From NCBI RefSeq assembly GCF_036898095.1, contig NC_090728.1, forward strand, positions 88,731,014 to 88,795,013: 64,000 nucleotides of DNA. Direction: 5' to 3'. Shown here one piece after another: positions 43,548-54,472 of this stretch (positions are counted from its first letter, which is position 1; each line of letters opens with the position of its first letter). The stretch is from Palaemon carinicauda. Its lineage: Eukaryota > Arthropoda > Malacostraca > Decapoda > Palaemonidae. The position numbers and the translations under genes are program-made. The notes beneath the pieces were generated by a model that was not told the DNA's origin, made no database searches, and was given only the letters and a program-made list of their open reading frames with translations.

Positions 43548-44903
43548 CTGACTACCATCGAGTTATCCAGAGTCAGACGAATGTGGATCGAGGGAGACGG
43601 GGAGAGTTTCTTCAGGGTGAGAAGAACCGCCATGGCCTCCAAGATGTTGATGTGAAACGTCTTGAATAGGGGAGACCATGTTCCTTGAACCTGTCGTTGG
43701 TGGGAGTGACCTCCCCAACCCTCCAGTGAAGCGTCCGTGTGGATGTTGATCGATGGAGGCGGGTGTTGAAGAGGAATGGACCTTTTCAGGGCCTTTGCTT
43801 CTGACCACGGCTTTAAGAGTAAGCGAAGTCTGTTTGGAAGCCGTCTCTTGAGGTCTCTTCGAGCGATGGATGCGAAACGTCTCCAGACTCAAGCGGCATC
43901 CTTTAGCTGTGCGCGAAGCACTGGGTTTGTACTGAGGCGAACTGTAGAGAGCAGATAACTTGTTCCTGCTGTCGTCTTGAGATCCGTTTGGATTTTAGAA
44001 GCCTTCTGACAGACCCTGCTATTTCTTTCCTCTCTTCTGTGGGATGGAAAGGCGGTGTGACTGAAGATCCCAATGGATTCCCAACCATTGGAACTTCTGA
44101 GCTGGAGAGAGGCGAGATTTCTCGGTGTTTATTTTGAAGCCCAGATGCTCTAGGAACAGGGTGATTTTGTTGCAGGCTCTTACAACATCTTCGGGCGATG
44201 TCGCCCAGACTAACCAGTCGTCTAGGTAGGCCATCACTTGGACGCCCTGAAGACGGAGCTGTTGGATGATTGCGTCAGCCAGCTTGGTGAAGATCCGTGG
44301 AGCTACGTTGAGCCCGAAGGGCATGGCCCTGAAGGCGTAACTTTTCCTTTGGAGTCGAAATCCTAGGTAGGAGGAAGCGTAATGATTCATTGGGATGTGC
44401 CAGTAGGCATCCGCCAGGTCTATGGAGACCGTGTAGGCCCTTTGAGGCAGAAGGGTCCTTATTTGTTGCAGAGTCAGCATCTTGAATTTGTTGTTCGCAA
44501 TGAACTTGTTGAGAGGGGATAAGTCTAGAAGGACTCTGAGTTTGTCGGAGTCTTTCTTGGGAACGCAAAATAGTCTCCCTTGGAACCTGGTTGACTTTAC
44601 CCTCCTGATCACCTTCTTGTTCAAGAGTTCCAGGACATATTCTTCCAGGAGGGGGGTTGACTGTTGGAAGAATTGCTGGAAGGCTGGGGGTGGTTGAGTC
44701 CAGCTCCAGCCCAGTCCCTTCTTGACGATGCTGTGTGCCCAGGGATCGAAGGTCCAACGATCCTGGAATTGGCAGAGTCTTTCTCCCACCGGAAGCACAT
44801 CATTGCTTCTGGTGTCCCTAGGGTTTGCCACCTCGGCCGCTAACTCCCCTTCCTCCTCTGCCGGAGCCTCTGCTTGAGCCCCTACCTCTGGGACGAAAGG
44901 TAG
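42962..44903 (-). pseudogene. reverse transcriptase-RNase H (DIRS copy D)
   Basis: RT reads from NDVLPVGERLCQFQDRWTFD through FQGRLFCVPKKDSDKLRVLL and an intact YLDD (44217-44228, minus) to 44019. A 1-base deletion near 44031 shifts the frame; 44088-43903 continues it (KSKRISRRQQEQVICSLQFA), and a second deletion near 43932 shifts it again. TGA at 43891-43889 sits at exactly the same codon as the second TGA of copy C. RNase H and the post-RNase H block are open from 43642 to 42962 (ILEAMAVLLTLKK also lies here). It cannot yield an enzyme as it stands. Confidence 0.87.
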
Positions 44904-46727
44904 TTGAGTGTTGCTCATATGCAGGGGTAAAGACCGGTGACTGCGACACCACCGTTGGGGGGCCAACTGAAAGGTCTGTTGCGGCTGCGTAGCCACTTGG
45001 GGAGTAGTGGGACCCGGAAACTGTCGTCTCTGTTGACGTTGCTGGGGTTTTGGCTTCGAAGTCTTCCTCTTAGGCTGAGGGCCATCATCTTAAGAGGACT
45101 TCCTCTTTCGGGACATGCCCCACTTATGGAGAAAGTTCCTATTCTCCGTGGCAGCTTTGTCCACAATCTCTTTCACCAAGGAAGATGGGAAGAGATACTT
45201 GCCCCAGATATTGGAGGAAATCAGCCTCCGGGGTTCGTGTTTCACTGTCGCGTTAGCAAACACGAATTCATGACAGGCTCTGCGAGCCCTATTGAAGCTA
45301 TATAGGTCCTTGGTTACAGTCGCCAAGTGCGACTTGGCTAGGACCATATAAAAGTCCGGGACTCTAGTATCCCCGGCCATGAGCTCAAGCTGTACCTGGT
45401 GGGACAGCGACGCGGCAAGTCTCTCCTTCGTATCCTGTTCCCTATGAAGGAGGTGATCGTTCAGTCTTGGGAGGTCCTCATTAAATTGATGACCGGCTAC
45501 GTCAGGCTCTAGTTTCCCCACCGTGAAGGTTGACTGGATGTCTTTCCAGTGCCTATCATCGGGGGGAAGAGTAATGGAGAAGGGTCTACACTCCTCCAGT
45601 GCAGGGCAAGGTTTCCCTTCCTCCACTGCCTTTAAGACCGCTGTGAAGGCCTTTTCGATGAAGGGGAAGGTCGCAGCATTTGGCGCAACGAAGGTTGGAT
45701 GCTTCTTACGAAGCGCCGGCATCTTGGAGTTGGTGAAACCCCTACTCTTCACCGCCTGAGCTAACATAGCTTGGGCCTTCGCGAGATCGAACACAATAAC
45801 CTCCTTTGGTTCGGTCTCCTCCTTTGAGGCTGGTTCGGACCTGAGCCGGACGTAACAGTCCGGATAAGCCTCGAAATTTGGGAAGAACTCCACTTCTTCC
45901 AGCAAGATAGAGCCAACCCTTTCACTAATGTAAATCTTGCCAGTTGTAATTGGCATATGCTCGGCGTATCTCCATGGGTTAGCTTCCGAGCAGGTGGGGA
46001 GGTCCTTAACCGAAATCCTTTTCGGTTGCTTGAAGCTGACGAGAGTCGTCCGGAATTGTTCCTGAGTTTCTCGTAGCTTCTTTTCCATGAGGGCTTCAAG
46101 CATCTTGAAGACCTCTTGAGTGGCCGATGGAAGAGGGTCCGGGGTGGAAGAAGTCAAAGGAACAGGTTCCTCGGACGGTGCAGGAGTTGCTGGGGGAGCA
46201 GGAGCGACCTCGGTCTCCAAATCAGGGTATTCCACCTGATCTTCCTCATAGTCGAGTTCCTCGCCCATGAGGTTCTTCTCCGTCTCTTCCGACACTTCCG
46301 ACATACGTTCCATGTTGTCAGAATCAAGATGGCACTCACGCATGGACTGAGCCATGACGACGTCAGGTTCCACCACGATCTGGATGGTGGGGATCTGATC
46401 ACGGGGGACCACTGAGTCTTTCGATGCTTTTGGGAAAAGCAAGGCCCTCAAGTCTTCGTTGGGAAGATACGATCCAATGGCGTTCTTCTGGAAGCCACGC
46501 ACCCATTTGCGTAGCTTCTCCCTAGCAATGTCCCTTGCCTCCGCAGACGGAGGATCGTCGAACGCCTCGACAAGAAGACTTTTGCAGATTGTACAATTCT
46601 GCGGGTCCCAATACTTCAAGTCGCCTTTCTTGGCGGCGCAGGGGGCGTGGGTCCTGCATGCCTTGTGCCCGTAGAAGTCCGGGCACTTCACCCCGCAAAA
46701 GTTGCTCTCACACTTCATATACTCCTC
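44800..46727 (-). pseudogene. gag: gag (DIRS copy D), one stop plus one frameshift near the end
   Basis: It begins at the acceptor (exon from 46727). Here the third residue after EEY is ATG (46718), so this copy alone has a possible local start. The Cys/His cluster reads KCESNFC, DFYGHKACRTHAPC, CTIC. The middle and C-terminal segments match copy C. TAA at 45092-45090 interrupts the basic tail after MSRKRKSS, and near 44955 one base is missing in LAPQ, which throws the tail into the RT frame. The first 542 codons are intact. Confidence 0.87.
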
Positions 46728-46745
46728 CTGTAAAAGAAAGAGATC
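46728..46745 (-). other. 3' splice acceptor before gag (copy D)
   Basis: The minus strand reads ATCTCTTTCTTTTACAG before GAGGAG, as in the other copies. Confidence 0.7.
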
Positions 46746-49010
46746 ATGAGTACATGGAAGGCATAAGAATGACTTACATTACTCTAAAATTAAGATACCT
46801 TAATCTAAAATTAAAATTAATTTAATTATAAAGCATTTTAATGCTTCAGATTAATGAGCGGGAAAGGAAGTAGATAGACACATACTTGTGAATCCCGCCC
46901 AGTCAGTTACCGTAACCTTATCTGTAGACAATTCCTTTGTGTCCGAAGGTCACAATGAGGGAAATCCATATGGATGAGCCAAGCTAGGCTTCTAACAGAA
47001 ATTGCCCGCAGAGTGTAGTAGGGTCTGAGACCACTCAGATCCCTGGGGGAGAAGGGGTATAGGATAAACCCCTTATTAAATGTAGGTTCCAGCAATCGAC
47101 TGCACTAAGATACACAGAGTATGCTGGAATATTATAATGTGCAAACAAACAGCATAGCCACAATCTTGGATGGTAAGACAATACCTATATGCAAGTGGCC
47201 AAGCCATCTGGCTGCAGTATTTTGACTGTCGGCATGTTGCCGGCAGTCATGGAAGGGGTGCATGTCCCTTAACGTCTCATGAGGGTGCCGGCAGACCGAC
47301 GGCACACCGGAGGCCGGTCCTGCAGGGAGGAAGGCATCAAGACAGACACACTGAGTATCTATAAGGATAATACCATAGCGGCGACCGCCGGCACAGCGGC
47401 GGATCATCGGCAGGGAGCGGCGGCTCCGGCTGCTGAAGGCTGACGGCGTGGTGAACCTAGGATCAATTCATAAGATAGGTATGTATATGGTTGTATACCT
47501 AGATTGCCGGCAATCAATGCCGGCATGCGGGAGGCCGGCTCCGAAAGTCGGCCGGCTGTTACTAGGTAAAACGAAGGGTGGGACGTCGGCGGTAAGCCGA
47601 CGGAAGGCGGCAGCCTCCGGCACACGGAAGGCTGACGTCTTAAAGGGGGGTAGGCATCTTATGAAAGAATGTCACCTGAGGTAGTGGCGGTTATCGCCGG
47701 CAGTAGAGACGTCAAGGGACCGGCACCAGGATAGAAAGAGAGAAAGGTAAGGAGGGATGGAAGGGGTAAGATCCTATACCCCTCCGGCATCCCTCCGGAG
47801 AGAGTGCACTCATGATAGGAGTTGATACTCCTAACATCTGGCGGCAGGGAGCCGGCAGGTGGCCGGGTGCCTGTGGTAACCCAAGGGAGGGATAGAGGGC
47901 ACTCAAAGAGGGGGGAATCCCCCGCCGGCAGGACCGTCGCCAGGAACCACCCCCATAGAACGCTATGAAGGGTATGTGTACCAGAGCAGCCAGCTCAGCA
48001 GGAGAACAAGTTAGCCCTACCACTCCACCCAAGGGAGGAGTTGTAGGACTAAGGACAGAGGTGTGTAGGAAATTCTACACCAAAGGGATAGGTGGGGAGG
48101 GAGAAGAATAGGTCTTTCCAAAGAGGAGACTCTGCATGAGAACGGCCACCAAGGTAAGGGAGAACGCTCCCTAACCTAGGATAGGTAGCCCAGATCGAGA
48201 ACGGTACTAATGTACCGTCTCAAACTATAATAAGGCAGAGTAAACCCCCAGAGCTTAACCTAGAGTAGGAGGACTAACTCCTAGGCTAGGAAAGCTTGAA
48301 AGACACATCGCTAGTTGCAGGGAGGAAGGAGTAACCCAACCAGGTGCAACTGAGGAAGGGCAGGGCCCTTCCTAATCTCTCAGGCAGGACCCTAAGGGAG
48401 GGTCATTCCCTTAGGGTAGGCAGAGAAGCGATAAATACTCTGGTTGTAGATGAGATTCCCCTATATAGAAGGGAAAGCAAGACTACCCAGAGGAAATACC
48501 CGCAGGCAGGGGGAATAGGGAGCATATAAGGGTTCCTACATTAGGTTAGGAAGGGATGATACACAATCAACACTGTCCCTTACATGGTCCCCGAAGGCGA
48601 AAACACTTACATCACAGTAATAGTATGTTTAATAATGCCACAATCTTCATAACTTAACTTAAGAACACTGGTATATATCATGCATGAAAACAAGCACTAA
48701 GCTGTCCAGCCTAGGGGCTAAGCTAGCGATCTAGTATGGGGTCGAACAGCGACCGAGTCTGATGAGCGCTAAAACACGATATAAAGATTCCCTAGCTATG
48801 AAGACTAAATAACTAATAATATTAATTAGTTAAAAGACCAGAGAGGGCTGTTCTGGCTAACTAAATAAAGCATGCAACATGAACAGCGGCGCCATAAAAT
48901 GGCGCGTCCGGTATCGGCACAGCTCTGCCACAAAACACAGTATTTTACGAAAAGTAGAAGTTACTTTATGGCTAGAGCTTATTTAAACAATACTGGGACC
49001 TGGTACTCAA
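46746..49010 (-). other. leader of copy D, probable intron
   Basis: No convincing gene. It contains GCCGGC-rich stretches at 47220-47720 and a GTATGT donor-like motif near 46885 (minus) where copies C and E have it. Confidence 0.6.
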
Positions 49011-49046
49011 CTTTCCAGAAGAAGGCGAGGCTGAAGGTAGCGACAT
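49011..49046 (-). other. conserved ATG block, candidate first gag exon (copy D)
   Basis: Minus-strand ATG at 49046 reads MSLPSASPSSGK, then TTGAGTACC, identical in protein to copies C and F. Confidence 0.5.
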
Positions 49047-49124
49047 AACGGCGATGTAAGTTGATAAAGTAAGCACTTGGAAAAATCCGACTTAGCAAAG
49101 AAGCTACAGGCGAAAGGATGAGGA

Positions 49125-49473
49125 CGGACGTGACGTCATTTAGCAATGGCGCCCGTTTGTTTGCGTCTCGAGTACCAAAAGCAGCCACGGATGAGTGTAA
49201 CTGTGGAACGGCTCCTCAGTTACTCAGCCACCTTTCCATATCGAAGTGTTAACTCTATATGGGGTGCAGATAGCTATGTAGCGTGTTAATACATGCGTCC
49301 CCTGTTGATATACGATATCCTAGAGGGAAACCTTTAGGGTACTCGCACCAGAAGTTAGAATTCTGTGATAACCTTTAGTTTAATTCTCTGGGAATATCCA
49401 CTGTAGTTAAATATACCCAAGGAAGCTACTGAAGGAACCTTCCATCAGGACGTCATGGCTTGAGCCCAAAAAA
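49125..49473 (-). repeat. left inverted terminal repeat of copy D
   Basis: Inverse of 40586-40974; ends (plus strand) ...GGCTTGAGCCCAAAAAA before LTR piece 3. Confidence 0.9.
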
Positions 49474-49670
49474 GAATACAATGAAATTAACGATGATAGT
49501 CTTACGTAATTTACATAATAAACTTGAATCCACATGAGTAGAACTCATCTAAAGAGCTGGCTAACATCTCTTCAATGCAGAAATAAAATATAAATAAAAT
49601 CAATAATAAACTACTGTATTTACTTTACACTAGACCAGCTTCGTAAGATAGCTCCCCTCAAAAAAGATTA
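49474..49670 (-). repeat. Gmr1-like LTR, piece 3 of 3, plus polypurine tract
   Basis: Continues piece 2 (GAATACAATGAAATTAACG...) through ACTACTGTATTTACTTTACA and AGACCAGCTTCGTAAGATAG to CTCCCCTCAAAAAAGATT. The last bases are the polypurine tract and the first interior bases of the Gmr1-like element, as at 17901-17926. DIRS copy E begins directly after. Confidence 0.85.
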
Positions 49671-50030
49671 TTTTTGAGCTCAAGCCATGTCGTCCTGATG
49701 GAAGGTTCCTTCAGTAGCTTCCTTTGGATATATATATGACTACCATAATATTCCCAGAGAATTAAACTAAAGGTTTTCACAGAATTCTAACTTCTGGAGC
49801 GAGTACTCTAAGGGTTTCCCTTTAGAATATCGTATATCAATACGGGACTCATGCATTAACACATCACATGGCCATCTGCACCCCACCTAGCGTTTACGCT
49901 TCGAGGGGGAAATGTGGCGAGGTAACTGAGGTGCCGTTCCAAAGTTACCCTACCTTCGTCACTGTTACGATACTCGCAACGTAAACAAACCGGCGCCATA
50001 CTTGTGTGACGTCACGTCCGTCCTCATTCC
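49671..50030 (+). repeat. left inverted terminal repeat of copy E
   Basis: Inverse of 58221-58603. It contains TGACGTCACGTCCGTCCTCA near the inner edge, as in copies C, D and F. Confidence 0.9.
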
Positions 50031-50099
50031 GTTCTTGGTAGCTCCCTACACCGTTTGTTTGTTCCCAGTGATCGGATTTTATCTTGTGCATCCTTCACC

Positions 50100-50135
50100 A
50101 TGTCTCAACCTTCTGCTTCGCCTTCTTCTGGAAAG
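50100..50135 (+). other. conserved ATG block, candidate first gag exon (copy E)
   Basis: ATG at 50100 reads MSQPSASPSSGK, then TTGAGTACC. Confidence 0.5.
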
Positions 50136-52526
50136 TTGAGTACCAGGTTCTTGTATTGCTTAAATAAGCTCTGGCCGTAGAGTAACGATTTTTTACACTA
50201 AAATCTTGTGTTTTGTGGCCGTGCTGTGCCTTGCCCGGAGGCCCCATTTTACGGCGCTGCTGTTCGCCTTGCATGCGTTATTTAGCTAGCCAGAACAGCC
50301 TTCCCCGGCCTTATAACTAATTAATATCTTTAGTTATTTAGTCTTCATTATTAGGAATAAGTTATATTATGCCGATGGTAGTCTTCGGCGCTCTTAGTTA
50401 GCCGACCCCATACTAGTCTTTCAGCCTAGCATAGGCCGCAGCCTAGTATTCATGTTTACTTCTGCATGATATAATAGTGTTCCTAGTGTTATACTAATGA
50501 AGATATAGGCAATTTTAAACATACAAGACTCAGTGTTGCACATATTTTCGCCTTCGAGGGACCATACAAGGGACTGTGCCTGGTCCATCCATGTCACACC
50601 TAACCCAACGTTGGGACCCTTGTATGCTTCCTTATCTCCCCTATTACCTTAGGGTAACCTCCCTCTGGGTAGCCTTGCTATTCCTCGCCCCTTACCCGGA
50701 AAATTTCGGGTACGTTAGACTAGGTAGTTCTTCCCTCTTCCCTTCCATAGTGTATGGGGGGATTTCGTACAGAACCCCAGAGTACCTATCGTTCATCCCA
50801 GTCCATCCCCAGGGAACGCCTTTCCCTTTGGGTATTGACTGAGACTGAAGGTGGAGGGGCCTAGCCCTTCCCCCTAGACTGCTCTTGGTTGGGACATGTC
50901 CCTTCCTCCTGTGGCCTAGCGATACACATCCCCTGCCTTACCTAATCTAGGAGAAGATCTCCTGGTTTAGGTTAGGCCTTGGGGGTTTCTGTTTTATTAT
51001 AGTTTAGGACAGTACACCAGTTCTGTTCCTAACCTACCCTAGGGTTGGAGAGCGTTTCTCTCCTGCCTGGGTAGTATAGAAAACAGATTTCCCCACCCTT
51101 TGGGAGCTTTAGGGTCACGACCCCTTCTGCCCCCTCACCCCCCCCTAACCCCACTCTATCCCTTTGTGTCGGCTTGCCTTCACACCCCTGTCCGCTGTCC
51201 TACAATTCCCCCTCAAGGAGAATTGTAGGTTAAGCTGTGCTCTCCTGCTTGGCTGGCCGCTCTGCTACACTTCCCCCTCATAGTCGAACTATGGGGTAGT
51301 GTTAGCGGCCGCAGGCAGAAGATCACCCTCCCCCCCATGTTTAGAGTGTTCTCTGATCCTCCCTTGGAGTACCATAGGCACCCAGCCGTCTGCCGGCTCC
51401 CTGCCGTCGGATGATAGGTATTTCCCCCCCCCCCCCATCATGAGTACACTCCTTTAGGAGGGAAGCCGGTTGGGTATCGGTCATTACCCTTCCTCCTTCC
51501 CTCCTTATCTTTCTCTCTTATATCATGGTGCCGGTCCACTGCTGCCTCCGCCTGCCGGCGACCGCCGCCGGCACGCCAGGTGACTTCCTACTTCATAGGA
51601 CGTTCCTATCTGAGGATTACCTAAGGCAACAACCTGCCGGCTGCCGGGGGCCGCCGCTAGCCGCCAGCACCCCAGGTGACCTTCCTACTTCATAGGATGT
51701 TCCTATCTGAGGACCACCTATGGCGTCAGCCTGCCGGCTGCCGGGGGCCACTGCCCCTTGCCGCCGCTGCCGCTGGCTTCTCAGACACCTTCCATCTTAT
51801 GTACACAGCTAGGTTCACCAACGCCGACAGCCTGCCGGCTGCCGGAGGCCACCGCCCTGCCGGCGACCTGCCGCCGTGCCGGCGGTCGCCCCTATAGGTG
51901 ATTCCTATCTCTCTGCTGCTCAGTGTGTAGCCTTGATGAATTCACCCCGCCGGACCAGGCCCCCGGCTTCCCGCCGGCTTGCCGGCGATGCTCTTGCGGC
52001 TTCCAAGGACAAGCACCCCTTCCCCCCGGCTGCCGGCCCCGTGCCGGCAGTCGACCTATACATCCATATAGCCAGACTGATCTTCTTTGCTGTTTCATAC
52101 CCTGAAGACAGTGTCTGAGCTGTATGATTGTACAATACAATATTTCCAGCATACTCTGTGCTTCTCAGTGCAGTCTCTTACCGGGACCTTCCCAAATATT
52201 GAGGGGTTTATCCTATTTTCCCCCTCTTTTCTCTAGGTTCTGAACGATTTCAGACCTTCTCTACTCTGTAGACAATTCCTTTATAAGGAAGCCTAGTCTG
52301 GCTCCCCCATAAGGATACCATTCCCTCTCCTAGAACCTCAGGTCCTAAGGAATTGCCGGCAGAAAAGGTCGCGGTACCGGGCTGGACGGGATTCACAAGT
52401 ATGTGTCTTCCTACTTCTTTTCTAGCTCACCTATCCCGAGCTCACATAACACACGGAACTACAGATTAAGGAATCTTAAGTTTAAGAGTAATGTAAGACA
52501 TGACTCTGTTTTCCATGTACTCATGT
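50136..52526 (+). other. leader of copy E, probable intron, with a 96-bp duplication
   Basis: No convincing gene. CCAGGTGAC begins at 51577 and again at 51673, and each time is followed by TTCCTACTTCATAGGA and GTTCCTATCTGAGGA, so a 96-bp unit is duplicated. The stretch 51380-52070 is rich in CCGCCGGC and CTGCCGGCTGCCGG. Confidence 0.6.
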
Positions 52527-52542
52527 TCTCTTTCTTTTACAG
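52527..52542 (+). other. 3' splice acceptor before gag (copy E)
   Basis: TTCTCTTTCTTTTACAG before GAGGAG. Confidence 0.7.
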
Positions 52543-54472
52543 GAGGAGTACCTGAAGTGTGAGAGCCCCTTCTGCTCGGTTTGCCACCCGGACTTTTACG
52601 GGCATAGGGCGTGTCGGACCCACGGCCCCTGTACTGCAAAGAAGGGCAACTTAAATTATTGGGATCCAGTGTCCTGCCCAATCTGCAAAGGCCTCCTTGA
52701 TGAGAGGTTCGACAAACCCCCGTCCACAGAGGCCAGGAACAATGCTCGAGAGAGACTGCGCAAGTGGGTGCGCGGTTTCCAGAAAAACGCTGCCGAGCCG
52801 TATCTCCCCAACGAAAAGATGAGGGCCATGCTTTTCCCGAAAGCGTTAGCAGATTCTGTGATCACCCAGGATCAGATCTCCTTGATTCAACTGACCGTCG
52901 AACCAGACATCAAGACTACGCTTAGCAAGTGTCTTCTAGACGAGGTGGAGAAGATGCCGGACGTGTCCTACAACACCAAGAGGACCCTCATGGGCGAGGA
53001 TCTGGAGGAAGAAGAGGATCAGGTGGAATACCCTGATTCGGAGGGCGAGGTCGCCCCTCCACCTCTGGCAGCTCCTGTAGTGGTCGAGGAGCCAGTCCCC
53101 TCTACCTCCGTCGCATCGCAGCCCCTGCTGCCTGCCACCGAAGATGCCATCCGGGTATTGGTGGCTTTAAGGGACGAGAAGCTTAACAAGCATTCTGCGG
53201 AGATTACAAGTCGTTTGATGGGATGGAAGCAACCGAAGAAGATCTCGGTTAAGGACCTTCCTTCCTGCTCGGAGTCTAACCCCTGGAGGTACGCCGAGCA
53301 TATGCCAATTACAACTGGCAAAATATTTATCAACGACAAGTTAGGGTCTATCTTTTTGGAAGTGGAATTCTTCCCTAACTTCGAGGCTTACCCGGACTGT
53401 TACGCCCGACTTAGGTCCGGACCGGCCTCCAAGGAGGAGACTGAGCCCAAAGAGGTGATCGTTTTCAATCACTCAAAAGCCCAAGCCTTACTGGCAGAAT
53501 GTCTGAAGAGTCGTGGTTTTACCAACTCAAAAATGCCGGCTCTGAGCAAGAAGCACCTGTCCTTTCTTGCTCCCTCTTCCGCATCCTTTCCCTTCGTGGA
53601 AAAGGCCTTCCATGCGGTCATGAAGGCGGTGGAGGAAGGAAAACCCTGCCCTACCCTGGAGGAGTGTAGGCCTCTCTCCCTCGCCCTTCCCCCCGACGAC
53701 AAGTTCTGATAAGATATCAAGTTTACCTTCACGGTTGGGAAGCTGGAACCTGACGTGGCTGGACGTCAGTTCAATGAGGACCTCCCGAAGCTGAATGACC
53801 ACCTTCTTCGTCGGGAGCAAGAGACCAAGGAGAGACTAGCTGCCTCCCTGTCTCACCAGATTCAGCTCGAGGTCATGGCCGGGGACGTTAGAGTCCCAGA
53901 CCTCTATATGGTTCTTGCCAAGACCCACCTAGTGACTGTGATGAAAGACATATAGCTTCATCAGGGCCAGAAGAACCTGCTGAGAGTTCGTGTTTGCCAA
54001 CGTGGCAGTAAAATACGAACCCAGGAAACTAATCTCCTCCAACATCTGGGGTAAGCATCTCTTTCCATCTGCTCTGGTGAAAGAGATCGTCGACAAAGCC
54101 GCCTCTGAGAATCGGAACCTTCTCAACAAGTGGGGCATGTCACGCAAGAGGAAATCTTCTCAGGAAGAAGGCCCTAAGCCTAAGAGGAAATCCTCAAAAC
54201 CAAGACCCCAGTAGCGTCAACAAAAATGCCAGTTTCTGGCTCCCGCTACTCCCCAAGTGGCTACGCAGCCGCAACAGACCTTTCAGTTGGTCCCCCAACT
54301 GGTGGTGTCACAATCATCGGTCTTCACCCCTGCCTACGAACGACAGTCCTCTACCTTTTGTCCCAGAGGTAGAGGCTCAGGCAGAGACTCCTCGCGCCGC
54401 CCCTCCAGGGGCAGAGGAGGAAGGGGAGCTAGCGGCCGAGGTGGCAAGCCCTCGGGAAACCAGAAGCAATGA
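52543..54472 (+). pseudogene. gag: gag (DIRS copy E)
   Basis: It opens at the acceptor with GAGGAGTACCTG, so no ATG is present. The cluster reads KCESPFC, DFYGHRACRTHGPC, CPIC, with one extra cysteine-histidine step (SVCH). The frame runs to TGA 53707-53709, which replaces the tryptophan of RHWKDV. It resumes to a frameshift at 53955 in KDLYSF and again from 53990. TAG 54212-54214 interrupts the basic tail, which ends RPSRGRGGRGASGRGGKPSG at 54472. Confidence 0.87.

Larger units (their letters stand above)
40586..49473 (-). mobile_element. DIRS-type retrotransposon copy D, nearly complete
   Basis: It is 8888 bp on the minus strand, from ...TTTGGGCTCAAGCCATGACG near 49473 to its right end at 40586. 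Terminal repeats lie at 49125-49473 and 40586-40974, with an internal complementary region at 41054-41148. Gag has one stop and a 1-base deletion, RT-RNase H several lesions, and the recombinase is intact. LTR sequence resumes on both sides without a clear target duplication. Confidence 0.93.
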
